From the NCBI GenBank assembly GCA_002633005.1, contig NMRA01000257.1:385737-449736 (forward strand): a DNA stretch of 64,000 bases, written 5' to 3'. How positions within the stretch are numbered: the first letter of the stretch is position 1; every line of letters begins with the position of its first letter. The notes beneath the pieces were generated by a model. It worked only from the letters and a program-made list of their open reading frames with translations. It ran no database searches and was not told where the DNA came from. Shown in pieces: positions 25,320 through 37,280 of this stretch. Origin of the DNA: Phoronis australis (taxonomy: Eukaryota > Phoronida > Phoronidae). The translations under genes were made by a program, and so were the position numbers.

Positions 25320-26924
25320 TGCTAACAATAACCTGCTGTGATCAATGTCATGTGTCCATTTCCTATTGGTAGAGACCAGCCTCAACCAGCAGACTTGAAT
25401 CCAATAGAACTACACTTAAGATGCACATGTGACAACAAACACAACAGGTTGAAGTCAATGACACATAATGGGTTAGGTGAAACATATCAGTTTTAAGCTT
25501 CATTGAGCAAAGAAAATGAAAACAAAATACATTAACAAAACACACATTCCAAGTTGAATTTAGGAGCTTGGTATGTTATTGATTGCTTTGTGAAAGATAA
25601 AATTTGCAACAAAACCAATATTGTTTCAAAGGGTTCCTATGCACATAACTAACCTTACAATAGTCAATGTAAATTGAGTTTGTTTTTTGTAATGTCTTGA
25701 CCATCATCTCAGATGAGAAACAGGATGAAATCTTAATAAGCTGAACATTCACAGCAAAAAATACTAAGAATGTTTTCCTTCACTGTTACACAGGTCAGTC
25801 AAACTAGGAAGGGAGTGTGGGGGGCATCCAACCACAATTTTCGGGTGAAAATGTCTAACGACTGAAAACAGCATGCTGACCAAAGTTTCCTTTACATTTG
25901 GTGGTGTTCCCCAAGGACTAAGGCCTAATAACATGGCTAGTTCTGTGCACCTTCCCTTAAACACTTCCTTAACACTCGAGCACTTGTAGCCAATGTGTGA
26001 ATTAGTACTATTGGCGAAAATTGAAAGTGTAATATAATGTCATGCAAAATCAGGTCACCTTTCTCTGTATATTACTTGTTATACAGTTTGCAAGAAGTAT
26101 TGTAATTGATTTGTAACAGAATTGATTGAGTGCTGCTGCATTCAATAATAGCAAAGATTGGAGGACAATCTAGCTGTATCATGAGTCTGCCATAACAGTA
26201 CAAAAGAATTACTAATATCAAGAGATTTGAAGATAATCAAGCTGGACTTAGGGTCTGTCATAACTGTTACACAAGTTCACCAATGACATGATAAATTTTC
26301 GGTTCTGGCGCGAAAAATTCTGGTTTTGAGTTTATTATTTTTGATCCTGCAGACAATTCTTGAATAGAAAATTTGTGTCCAGGATATTTTTTTGCTTTGG
26401 CTTTCCATACAAGTGGCATGAAATAGGCATCATAACACATGAATGCCAACACCATTACAGAAGGTATGCTGACAAGTTGTCACTTGAACTTACTTTAAAT
26501 GAAATGTACCATAGGCCTAGGGTACCAATGTGTCCTGTCTCTCAACTATAGTTGAACATGGTATACCATTTTCAAGGATCAGCGACTATAAATGATCATC
26601 CTAACCTTGACCACAGAAAAATGTCCAAAAATTGGCTAACAACGTTTTTCAGAAATGGCTGGTCTTATTCACAGAAAATTTGCACTTTCTCCAAAACACT
26701 GTTAGGAATTGTTCTTAAATTTCTGCTCCACTTATGCAAAAGGGCTATTAAAAAATAAAGCTCAAGATTTTCGTGAATGACTCAAAATTTGCATAAAACG
26801 ATATAACCTTATTCTCAAAATTTGGTCTTGTTATCAATACTGTTATTTTAGTACAACTATATTTAGCTAAATTTAACTATAAAACACATGACCGGATGAT
26901 CCAAATGAGGGATTGCCAAAAACT
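25320..26924. other. No recognised gene
   Basis: AT-rich, with short unsupported open frames (for example 25764-25964 and 26267-26455, both minus) that match no family I recognise. Confidence 0.5.
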
Positions 26925-27345
26925 CAACAAGAGCAACGCAAAGCCTTGAAATATGCTAAGGCAGGTTTTTTAGTATCATAAGAATGACCACTAGGTGGCA
27001 CAGAATACAATGAATCTGTTCCAAAATGGGCAGGCATCATCATCTCCCAAACAGAAACCTATTTAATTTCATGAAAATCCACCCAGGAACTCCAAAGATA
27101 CAGTGGCAAATGTAAAATAATAAAATTGCTAGGAGATACAGCGGTAGTTGGATCCTCCCGAAAGAAGTCGCTGTCTGTTGTCACGTTCATAGAAGTACAC
27201 GCCAAAGTACACAAAGCTCCAGTAAGGATTAAAGGAGATACAGGTATAAATGCAAAAATCTAAGCTGTCATTAGGGGGTGCCACACTCGTTGGACCTAGG
27301 AATTTGAAAATCAAAGTCAGATGTGTGGTTTAGTAGAGGGCAGAC
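26925..27345 (+). mobile_element. Degraded HINE-like tandem-module element
   Basis: Opens with AACAAGAGCAACGC, like the 35606 copy (hairpin partner decayed). The module phrases follow: GACCACTAGGTGGCACAGAA, AATTTCATGAAAATCCA, AAAGATACAGTGG and CATTAGGGGGTGCCACAC. Clearly related but highly diverged. Confidence 0.8.
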
Positions 27346-28039
27346 ACAAAAAATGAAAGCGCTTTGAGGAACGATGCTTGACAACATCAAAAAAGTTAAG
27401 TTGAGGTCAACAACGAAACTTGAAGAAAATTAAGAACCACAACCCCAATGCTTATTTCACCAACACCAGGAAATGATGAAATACTAAATGTGCCTACAGG
27501 AATAATTCAATAAATGATAGCCATCAAATCAGAAAACATTGAATAATTCAAAAATGGCAAGTCGTAATGAGAAACCAATCACGCATTGCAGAAAGCCTGT
27601 GAGATCTATTTACAAACAAAATTTGAAAAGATTCAGCCAACGGATGAATGAGCTTAATTGCTCCACAAATATCAATTGAAAAATGGTCGTCACAGAGCCA
27701 GATTTCACTCATAAATAAAAGTCCTTGAGCTATTGACTAGATGAACACTGCATGGAAATTTGATGTCAATCAGACGAAAAATACAATCTAGCAGTATAGC
27801 ACGAATGTGATAGGACAACAGAGTGCTGCAGTTATGGCTCCACAAACAAAAATAGGGATAAATGGCCGCCACAATGCGATCTTGCTTCCTACTTGATTAT
27901 ATCAAAAATAATAGGCTTCAAGTAATTCACGAGACACATGTTCAATGTAAATTCCATGTTGATCTAGATAGGAAATTCAACCTGAAGCATGCGAACAATG
28001 GAACCTACCGTAATAAAAAAAAATTATGACATAGTAACA
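27346..28039 (+). mobile_element. Fragments of dispersed repeat family B
   Basis: Shares ordered phrases with 56290-57040: ATCAGAAAACxTxGAATAATTCxAAAA near 27528, and an ATGGCCGCCA...AATAGGCTTC block near 27863-27915. Probably a mobile element adjacent to, or part of a composite with, the HINE-like copies. Confidence 0.6.
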
Positions 28040-28260
28040 GATTTGGAGAAATTTTCTTTCCACCAAGTAAAAAACTCTTAAATAATAAATAAGCCACTAG
28101 GAGGCGGAGAATATGTCGAATCTGTGTTAAGATGGAAAGACATGGTCGTCTCTTTATTAGAAATTTACTTGCCAAATTTGGTAAAAATCCATCACCTAAC
28201 CACAGGCAAAGGTGAAAAAATAAATTGCACAGCTGCAGTCAGATCAAATCAGAGACATAC
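28040..28260 (+). mobile_element. Degraded HINE-like module
   Basis: AAGCCACTAGGAGGCGGAGAA, then GCCAAATTTGGTAAAAATCCA, as in the better preserved blocks. One module only. Confidence 0.7.
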
Positions 28261-28292
28261 CATCAGCGTTGCAGAAACATATCTGCCAAATT

Positions 28293-28437
28293 AAGGAAAT
28301 TCATCCATAATCAAGGAAACTCATTCATAATCATGGAAACTAATTCATAATCAAGGAAACTCATCCATAACCAAGGAAACTCATCCATAATCATGGAAAC
28401 TCATCCATAATCAAGGAAACTCATCCATAATCAAGGT
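28293..28437. repeat. 20-bp tandem array, ~7 units
   Basis: Unit TCATCCATAATCAAGGAAAC with CAAGG/CATGG and TCATC/TCATT variants. Non-coding; it sits directly downstream of a HINE-like fragment. Confidence 0.95.
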
Positions 28438-28559
28438 CAGCAGTGATCTTATATAACCTTAAATGACCACCAGTTGCAATAACTACTGCAATCTAATGAC
28501 TAACAGACAAAATGCCCAATATTGCACTCCAATAGAAGTTATGACATCAGGGCTGCTGC

Positions 28560-28940
28560 GAACTAATGAAACAGTTCACAAACCCAATATGCAGCAGTTC
28601 ACCAACTCATGAACTCAGACTGGACTTGCAAACACAGCTCACTGATTGCCATGATCACAGTGTCCGACGAACAAAAACGGCTTACGCACACTTCACCAAT
28701 TCACAAACCCACGACGGCTTATTCACAAATTTAATATGGTACATGGACTCCATGTCCACGTACACAGTGTTGGGCTGTCTGACGAGCTGAGTTACTGAGT
28801 TGGGAGCTGTGCCTGTGAATACGTAAGCAGTGTTTTAAGAATCCAGCACCAGGTTTTTGAGTATGTGAACAGAGTTTACAGGGCCCATGTGCCATGTTTA
28901 CAAGTCTGGAACCATGTTCATGACTATGGCAGCCATGTTA
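28560..28940. repeat. Imperfect foldback repeat, related to the 46.2-49.3 kb foldback arms
   Basis: The left half (28566-28740) carries TTGCAAACACAGCTCACTGA and CAGTGTCCGACGAACAAAAA-type phrases. The right half (28760-28935) carries inverted counterparts such as GTATGTGAACAGAGTTTACA. The same phrases occur in the arms of the larger foldback at 46197-49289. Arms are diverged and made of short subrepeats. Confidence 0.55.
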
Positions 28941-28980
28941 TTGCATCCCCTTATCAATGAATCGTTGTTAATTGACTTCA

Positions 28981-29161
28981 GGAAATAAAACATCATAGGT
29001 CTTGAAAGTTTCACATGACGTATCTTATTACAGTCACGTGTGGAACGTCATTGTTGTGATCATCATAATTGAAAGTAGTCAATCCACTCGTTAATGAGGA
29101 AATAAAACATCAGTTTACGTGACTGTAATAAGATACGTCATGTGAAACTTTCAAGACCTAT
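28981..29161. repeat. Perfect 45-bp inverted repeat with duplicated flank
   Basis: 28995-29039 and 29117-29161 are perfect reverse complements over 45 bp, with a 77-bp spacer. The 15-bp phrase GGAAATAAAACATCA lies directly before the left arm (28981-28995) and again before the right arm (about 29099-29113). Perfect arms in otherwise decayed surroundings suggest recent origin or gene conversion between arms. Confidence 0.95.
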
Positions 29162-29374
29162 CCATATTTCATTATTCAGTTGCCATGGAAGTGGTGCTAT
29201 GGAGAACATAGCAACTTTAAAGAATGCAAATGACACTTTTTTCCACTATTTCTGGTGATATGAACTTTTTGTGTTTCACACTGTTTGCTCTCATTATATT
29301 TGACAAGTAAGCATATATCAGAACACACTCATTCGATATGATATTCGTATAATATACATATGTCTGGGCAAACG

Positions 29375-29560
29375 TAAATAACTAAAATTGATACTATGGG
29401 CCACAGCGGTAGTTGAATGGGTTCGAAATCCATTGTAATCTGTCATCAGCTTCATGGAAACACATGGGCCAAACCTCTTTAGGATCCTGCTGGGGGGGGG
29501 TTAAGACATACCGTAGTGGACGCGAATGCCCAGATAGTGATGCTGTCAATGAAATATTTT
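29375..29560 (+). mobile_element. Degraded HINE-like module
   Basis: ACGTAAATAACTAAAATTGA, CACAGCGGTAGTTG and GGAAACACATGGGCCAA correspond to the junction of two modules in the large blocks. A run of nine or more G at about 29491 interrupts it. Confidence 0.6.
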
Positions 29561-29599
29561 ATCTTATCAATTTATCGGAAAATTTAATTTAAAACAAAG

Positions 29600-29920
29600 A
29601 GCAACTAAATTTCAACCTATTTTGCTTGCCGGTTTTGAAAACTCAACATTGAAGATGTATTTGCATGCTCCGATTAATGTATAGCAGGAACTAAGGACAA
29701 TGCTACTTTAACAGAATCTATGTTAAACAAAGTGCACTTGTATTTATTGGCAACTTAGAAATGTGTAAACAAAAAATTCTGCGAATATATGACCTTTGCA
29801 CAACCTCACATACCTACTGGACATGGTTCAGTGACCTGTGCCGTGACTTGCATTTTCGCCACACAACTGGTTCTTAAAAACATCAGGCAGTTTTTCAATC
29901 TACTTCATATTCAAATCACC
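29600..29920 (-). mobile_element. Dispersed repeat C, minus-oriented copy
   Basis: Reverse complement of the element at 19490-19830, with conserved blocks AGATGTATTTGCATGC, TGTATAGCAGGAACTA and AACAAAGTGCACTTGTA. Short open frames across it are incidental. Confidence 0.75.
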
Positions 29921-30954
29921 GCCAAAATCAGCAAAAAACCTACTCATGTCAGCAGCACTCACCCCTACCATGGAACTCCCCCCATTCCAACCATGAACAC
30001 GATGTCCCGGTTAAGTGGGATTTCATTTTGTCAGATTTCTCAACATTACCTTGGAGGACCACAGAAGCTGGAAACACCTATGGCTGGGTCACCTCTGACA
30101 TAAAACAAGCTTTAGGATGACAAGCAACATAAGACATGAGGTTGCAAGACACTGCAATCAGGGAAACAGTCATAGAGAACATGTGGAGATGGAATAGATG
30201 TGTAACTCCTCTAGTGTAAATCAATTTAACTTACCCAAGCTTGTTATCTTTGGAATAGTAAAATCCATTTTCGTTCATTCTAAAAAACAAGAAAGAGATT
30301 AGTGTTACCACAGAACTCTAGCCCTGGAATGCCCGAGTTTTGATCTCACGTGGCTGATGTTGCTCCGAGTATGCCTGGAAGTTGCAACACTTGTTCGTTC
30401 CAGAGCAATTTTCGCAACACAATATAAACAGGGCTTAGGGTGGAATGTCTGTGTAGTACAAACGAGGTAAAATTAAGAACTGCTATCACCGAAAATTTCT
30501 ACCCAAACAAATTTAACTATATTTTTGGAATATTTTGCAATATAATGGCCCAAAAATTACTACCGGAGGATCATCTACTTGAGATTTCGCTGTTTTGGAA
30601 ACTGGCCATGGGTATTACAGCTGCCTGGCTACTTGATCTAGATATATTACAATAATTTTACAATTTCCTTAAAATATATCCACATGTCATCAAGCACCAC
30701 CTAGGGTATACGAGGATACCAAAATCACATTCTTAGGACAAATAATAACGTACATCAACATCAGGCCAATGGTAAAAATGTCACCTTCTTTACTGTCACT
30801 AAAACTATTCACAATTCCACTATTTTTCAACCGAATTGCATAAGAGTCATATCACTCAAAAGCGAGTCATCCGCACTCAGTGGTGTATGATTATACTAGA
30901 AGCTAAAGGGGGATAATTCACTTCATAAATAATAGTAATTTTGTGTTCCTGACA
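29921..30954. other. No recognised gene
   Basis: AT-rich intergenic or intronic sequence; only short open frames without recognisable motifs. Confidence 0.5.
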
Positions 30955-31340
30955 GGTAACGTGGAGCGTTGACAAGTACCCGTGACACCACCGCAAATTG
31001 TGTGCTTCTACGGGTCATTTACTTTCATAAAAATGGCCATTATAAAGTGCAGAATGCGTCAAACCCGTCCAAATTGAGCAGGTGGCGTCGCCTCTTTAAT
31101 ACAAAACTATTTGCTAATTTCATGAAAATAAGCCAAGGAAGCCCAAAGATAGAGGCAAGCATAAAAAACAACTGACACAATAGCAGGCACAGTTGTAGTT
31201 AGACTGGTCCAAAACTCATCCTCATCTGTTGCCATCTCCATAGGAACACATCCACATATTTCACAGATGCTTCAAAGGTTTAAGGAGATACATCTGTAGA
31301 CACAAAAAACAAAATTGGGTGCCAGAAGTAGTATAGTGTG
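30955..31340 (+). mobile_element. Degraded HINE-like tandem-module element
   Basis: Starts with AACGTGGAGCGTTGACAAGT, matching the hairpin AACGCGGAGCGTTGAAATG of the 35606 copy. Then AAAAATGGCCATTATAAAGTG, AATTTCATGAAAATAAGCCA, an AGGCACAGTTGTAGTTAGA block and TTTAAGGAGATACATC. An old copy with a preserved 5' end. Confidence 0.8.
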
Positions 31341-32005
31341 TTGTTTAGGCGCTACTTTTGAGAGGCACCTTAGTCAAAAGTCATAGGTAAAAGGTGAAAG
31401 GCCAAAGTTCACGTGTGATGGATGCAATCGCAAGCAATATCATACGCCTACTGAAAGGAAGTGACAACGACATCAACACAAATCATTGCATAATAGGTTT
31501 AATTGAACCTGTTAGAGAACGACCTCGATCAAAGGTCAAGGTCATGTGAGTAACCGGAAGTTGTCGGTAAACTGGAAGGAGGACGAGGTCGAATCCGAAG
31601 TTACGTGACTGCTGACATCATCAGGCACGTTAGGGCATGGCACCAACCACCACCCGGATGTTCTAAACAGACGATGAATACCTCGTTTTGTAGAGTTCAA
31701 CAGATTGATAATGGAAACATTAAATAAGGATTATGTTGTATCACCAGTGTAATTGTTGGGTTTGTTCACTAACTATGTCTAGAAATCAATGGTTGTCTGC
31801 AATCATACTTCAAGAGTGTCTCTTGACAATTTCATTGATATGAACAAAACTGAAGGGCAACAAAAAGGCTCCATTTGATAACAACAACACCCCATCAAAA
31901 TTAAATAAAGCAAACAGGACATTCACAGTGCAAACTCTCCAGGGTCACAAGCTCTAAGCATGGGTAAAAGCTGACATTACACTCCCAAGTTCTATGGTGC
32001 AAATA
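31341..32005. other. Probable repeat-derived sequence, no gene
   Basis: Contains CGATCAAAGGTCAAGGTCAT (about 31527), partly echoed at 63908-63940 (CTGATCGAAGGTCAAAC), so part of this region is probably a dispersed repeat. No coding region was seen. Confidence 0.4.
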
Positions 32006-32275
32006 CGACAAATGACACCTTGAGGAGCTGTCATATGTATGTCATCAAGTCATCATAGAGGATGAAAAGTTAGATAGGAGGATGAAAAGTTAGATAGATC
32101 AAAGTGCAGTCGACAAATGACACCTTGAGAAGTTGTCATATGTATGTCATCAAAGTCATTGAGGATGAAAAGTTAGATAGATCAAAGTGCAGTTGACAAA
32201 TGACACCTTGAGGAGTTGTCATATGTATGTCATCAAAGTTATCGAGGATGAAAAGTTAGATAGATCAAAGTGCAA
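32006..32275. repeat. 84-bp tandem array, 3 units
   Basis: Three units, each containing GACAAATGACACCTTGAG, TGTCATATGTATGTCATCAA and AGGATGAAAAGTTAGATAG. The first unit is longer by an internal 20-bp duplication of the last phrase. Confidence 0.95.
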
Positions 32276-33099
32276 ACTCCCTATTATAAACAATTAAAAA
32301 ACTAATTTCTACCACAAAAATTAAGCGAACTTCAACTGAAGCATTGTATGCCCTAGTTTGAATGACTTATCAATGCATGGTAACGATGTAGTGTTAATTT
32401 CACAAGAAAAAAAAACTTGACACTTATTTTTTTGAAATGTAATCAAGCATTATTTTTTCAAGAAATAAAAGTCTCAAAATACTTCAACTAAGTGCCCATT
32501 TCCATAATCAGGTGTTTCAAATTGGCTCCTTTGGCAACGCATATTACATAGGGACAAAATATGTCAGTTACAAAAATGTTATGTGACCCCGCCATGCCTC
32601 AACTTCGCCTCCAGAGGTACTGAATCCAAGGGTGAAATTTGGTTCTTAATGAAATGACAGTGCGGAGTAGACATTGTAGTTCAACCATTTATTCACTGGT
32701 GCTGACATATATTGTTACCAATATGACAAATTTCACTGTCTATCTGCAAAACATAATTCTGTTAAGTCTAACAATTGTGTAATACACTGTATATAATTTC
32801 ACATTAAATGTATATTTGCATGTGATTGTTACAAAGACAATCGTCTTTACTTAAAAACAGAATTATAGTTCTGTACAAACTACAGAATATTCAACAATAC
32901 TGTAAACTAAGTCAGTTACAGTTCACCAATTTCGAAACTTCATCATTCCATAGCACTTACAACTATGGCCCTAAGGTTTTCTAAGGCAAGCACATTGTTG
33001 ATCGAAACCTTAGATCCTTTTCTACTTTAAGCTTTTGCTTCCTTGTTTTTTTCTAGTTAAAGACAGGGCTTTCTCATAATTTGTGGTATAACGATTGAG
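32276..33099. other. No recognised gene
   Basis: AT-rich. Nothing identifiable beyond simple A/T runs. Confidence 0.5.
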
Positions 33100-35018
33100 T
33101 GTTGCGGTTGCGACAGATGGCATGCACGTGGTAGTAAAAAAACACGAATACTTTGACAAATAAATAGGTCTATTAGTTTGCAGTGTTGTGAGTGACTAAC
33201 AATAGATTACAAGTTGTGAGACTGACGACCCCCAGTTGAAATGTAGTTCATGAACTTCAACTATGAATTATTTTCAGGAATTTTGGTTCATGAAATACAA
33301 ATGAGACAAGTTCATGAACTAGTTCATGAATTAGGTTCGTGAATTCAGTTCATCAGTTCATGAACTCCAAGTTATTGATGAATTCAGTTCATGAACTGTC
33401 TAATTTGTGAACATTCTTGAAGCATTTCAACAGGGCTTTGAGTTCATGAACTGATATTGATGAATTCAGTTCATGAACTGTCTAATTTGTGAACATTCTT
33501 GAAGCATTTCAACAGGGCTTTGACTGAGACAAGATATCAATACTTGGAAAGGAACTTGTCTACAGTGCCACTTGTTACCAGTTACACGTACCGCAATAAG
33601 ATACACTAAAACTAACCCTCAAGAACAATCATCAAACTGGTTCAACTGACTAACAGGCCGAGACCAACGCCCACACGCCTGTCTACACCTCCGGTTGTTA
33701 CTTGTGGATTCTTGCCAATGTCGTCTTTCTGACACCTCTCGTTTGTGGTCTAGTCTTTTAAGTCTGCTCCTTTACCTCTGGTCTTGTAGGTCTTTTTGGT
33801 CTCTCTCTCACACCTTGGTTCTTGGTGGTCGTTTTGGTCTGCCTCTCTCATAGAGTCAAACCTTTAAATACTGTTTGTTATCATGTCTTGTGATGAACTT
33901 ATACTCCTGATGTTGATAATTCTTATGTAATAACTATCATGACAGACCAAAGGCCAAGCCAGATAATCCTCACATCTCACATGTTATTACGTCACATCCA
34001 ATGTCTAACTAGAACATCCTCAAATCTTTGAAGTTGGTAATCCTTGCGTAACCTACGACAGACTCAAGTCTCAAAGTCCAACTAGATTGTCCTCAAATCT
34101 TTGCTATCATTGAATGCAACTGCACTCAATCAATTCTGTAAAAAAAAATCAATTACTATATACTTCTTGCAAATTGTAATATACAGGAAAATGACAGGAT
34201 TTTGGAAGACATCATTACATTACAAACTGAGTTTGGCAGATCATTGGTACTTAAAGCAATCACCCAAATCTGTCTTTAAAATGGTTTGCACGTGCCCAGG
34301 ATATGTTTGATAGTAATGCAGCATTGTGATAAACAACCAACAGATTACAATAAGTTGTGAGACTGACGAGTGGCTGACTGAGACAAGATATCCCTACTGG
34401 TGAAACAACTAATCAACAGTGGCACTTAGTCACCCATGCACCCCTTCGCACTTCAAGAGTCACAACAGAATTAACCCTCTAGATCAATCACTCTACTGGT
34501 TGGAATGATTAACAGGCTGAGACCAACACCCATGTTAGTGTTAAAGTGTCTATACCTCAAGCTATATGAACTTTTCTTCTCTTCTAGTGTTCGAAGTCTG
34601 GTACCGTCTTCTGATGGTCCGATTGTCTTTGAGGTCTGTAGTCGCAGTTTCAACTGTAGTCTGGTCTATTATAGATCTGGTCTGTCTTGGTCTCAAGAGT
34701 GAGTGCCTTAAATACTACTCTTGATGGCATCACGTGATGGATCCACCTCTATATGGGCATCTGCCTATAATGAGCTAATTGACTATCCCCTAGAGAATTC
34801 TAGCATAACTGCCACACTTCCTGGATTAACTACTACAGAGGTATGCCTATCCCCTGGGAAATGCTTGCATAACTGCCACTCTTCCTGGATTCACTAGCCC
34901 CTAGAAATTTTAACTACAACAGAGGTATGCATATTCCCTGGGATTTTCTTCCATAAGTTCTGCTAAAGACCAAGGCATGTTTGCATGCACGTGGAGGGCA
35001 TAGCCTCATTATATTACA
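33100..35018 (-). mobile_element. LTR family A: two diverged copies, minus orientation
   Basis: The outer ends match the termini of the plus-oriented LTR at 42012-42792 in reverse: TGTTGCGG at 33100 and ...CCTCATTATATTACA ending at 35018. Inside are two partial copies, 33100-33900 (disrupted by a palindromic insert) and 34316-35018. Both have the order GACTGAGACAAGATATC, AGTGxCACTxGT, CACAACAGAATTA/ACTAACCCTC, CAGGCxGAGACCAAC. No gag or pol sequence lies between, so this is not an intact retrotransposon. Flanking 5-mers do not match. Confidence 0.75.
33239..33532. repeat. Cluster of GTTCATGAAC palindromes with a ~70-bp duplication
   Basis: The palindrome GTTCATGAAC recurs at least six times. 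A unit running from TTGATGAATTCAGTTC to TTTCAACAGGGCTTTGA is repeated directly (about 33375-33442 and 33457-33525). The ends carry inverted GTTGAAATG. The insert interrupts LTR family A, so it is probably a small terminal-inverted-repeat element. Confidence 0.8.
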
Positions 35019-35605
35019 CTGAAGTGGACCAGGACATGAACTCAGATTGTTTAAGGTTAATTTCACTGTGATGACAGAAGGAAACCACTGACAAAGAGTT
35101 GTAGTGATATTGGAAAACACTAATTGCAAAAAGTTTCAGGTCCTGACACAAGTTGCCCTCTCCATATATACATTCAATCATATATGTTCTGCAAACATCA
35201 GCAGTCCAATGGTCTAACTGAAAGACATTACTAAACAAAACATGGAGCATTGTCCTTAGAATGCTACACTTAAAACAAAGTTTCCTTTGAAAAATAAACC
35301 TGCGGAATACAATGAAAATCTGAGGTAGACTGAGGCCTGGTAGTTTCAACTATGCAGTCATTTCTTACACACTGCAGAGTACAAGGAGTGAATGATGCAG
35401 CCCACAGATGGCGCATGCGGTAGTAAACAAAATAACACCTTTGACATGTTGTGATAACCAACAATGAAATCAAAGTGACGCAACAATAGCTGACTTTCCA
35501 AATAGCCGTTTACAGCAATCACGTCTTTGGCAGACGAGCGTTCAGCGCCACCTATAGATCCCATATAATGCAATGCGGAAGGGTGATTCCAACCTTCTGG
35601 TATAA
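35019..35605. other. No recognised gene
   Basis: Several overlapping minus-strand open frames (about 60-110 codons) in conflicting frames, none with a recognisable domain. Treated as chance. Confidence 0.45.
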
Positions 35606-37280
35606 CAAGAGCAACGCGGAGCGTTGAAATGCGCCCACGAATGCATCGCAAATGGTGTGGTTTTAGGGTTATTTATTTATATCATAAAAATGGCCACTAG
35701 ATGGCGCAAAAACAATCCATCCAAAACGGGATCATGCCATATTCCATAAAATCTGTCAAGGAACTTCGGAGAAACAAAGGAAAACAGAACAAAATGAAAT
35801 TGCCACTTGTGGGCACAGCGTCCGTTCGATCCGCCTGACAGTCATTGTCTGTTATCTTCTCATAAATTCACTTGCTAAATTTAATAAAGATCTTGCTGTG
35901 TGTTTTGGAGATACAGTTATGTAAGAAAAACAAAACAAAACTACCACTAGGAGGTTCCACAGTAGTCAGTCGCCATCATCAAACGCCCTATAAGCCAATT
36001 TTGACAAAACCATCCCCAGAATGATTTGGTTGATCGAGGGGTGGACTCCAAAAACATGATTTGAAAACAGCAAAAATGGCCACCAGGTGGCGCAAAATAC
36101 CTTGATTCCATCCAAAAACAGGATGATAGCGTCATCTCACCAATAGATGCCTATATTCAAAATTTTATGAAAATCAATTGAGAACCTTTGAAGATACAGA
36201 CTGGTAAACATAAAAAACTAAAATTGCCACTAGGGGGCACACCAAGTCAGATCTGTCTGAAAGTCGTCGTCATCCGTTGTCAACATCATATAAATACACT
36301 TGCTAAATTAAGTAAAAATCCTCAGCAAACGGTTTAGTAGATACAGTGATAAGTGTAAAAAACAAAACTGCCAATAGGAGGCGCCATAGTAGTTGAACTC
36401 GTCGGAAAATCGTCAGCCATCCACATCATAGTAAAACCATACATGCCAATTTTCAAAATTATCCTAAAAGCGGTTTGGTTGACAGACGAGTGGATGGTGG
36501 CGCAAACTGGTCGAATCCATCTGAAAACGATAAGATAGCATCATCTCATTAACAGATGCCTGTATGCCAAATCTTATGAAAACACGTTGAGGACCTTTGA
36601 ACATACACAGGTAAACTTAAAAAAATGAAATTGCCACAAGGTGGCACACCAGTAGTCAGATCCGTCCAAAAGTTGTTGTCGTCCATTGTCAACATCATAT
36701 AAATACACTTATTAAATTTAGTAAAGATCCTTCGAACAGTTTAGAAGATACAGCCATAGGCACAAAAAAAAAAAAACTGCCACTAGGAGGCGCCACAGTA
36801 GTCAAAATCTTCGGAAAATCATCGTCATCCGTCCACTTCATAGTCAAAACATACTTGCCAATTTTCACAATCATCCTTCGAGAGGTTTGGTTGATAGAGG
36901 AGTGGACGCAAAAAACTGACTTGAAAACAGTAAAAATGGCCACTAGGTGGCGCAAACTAAGTTAAATCCATCCGAAAACAGTATGACAGCGTCATCTCAC
37001 TAATAGGTGCCAATATACCAAATTTTATGGAAATCTGTTCAGGACTTTTGAAGATGCAGAGGTAAACGTAAAAAACTAAAATTGCCACTAGGGGGCACAC
37101 CTGTTGTCGGATCCCTCCGAAAGTTCAGTCATACCGTCCCATCCATTGAAGAAACACATGTGCAAAATTTCATGAAGCTACGTCGAGGCGTTTTAGAGAT
37201 AGAGCAGCGGACGCCGGACGGACAGACGGATGGAGATGACGACATAATGCGTCCACATATAAAAAATGTGGGCGCATAAA
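35606..37280 (+). mobile_element. HINE-like element with tandem modules, best-bounded copy
   Basis: The 5' end has the hairpin CAACGCGGAGCGTTG followed by ATGCGCCCAC (35629-35638). The 3' end has CCACAT...ATGTGG then GTGGGCGCAT (37267-37276), the exact inverse of the 5' decamer. The core is a tandem of modules of roughly 150 bp that start with GGCCACTAGGTGGCGC, GCCACTAGGGGGCACAC or GCCACTAGGAGGCGCCAC. Each continues with a CATCATATAAAT or AAATTTTATGAAAAT phrase and ends GAAGATACAG. Subterminal inverted repeats, a 3' hairpin and a tandem core are the known layout of Helentron-associated INE/pearl-type elements. No protein is encoded. Confidence 0.85.

Noticed and set aside
28301-28437. Regular 20-bp repeats considered as a CRISPR array
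   Set aside because: The units are directly adjacent with no spacers, and the genome is eukaryotic.
33100-35018. A complete LTR retrotransposon bounded by two LTRs
   Set aside because: The sequence between the two LTR copies is only a few hundred bases and has no gag, pol or primer-binding signature.
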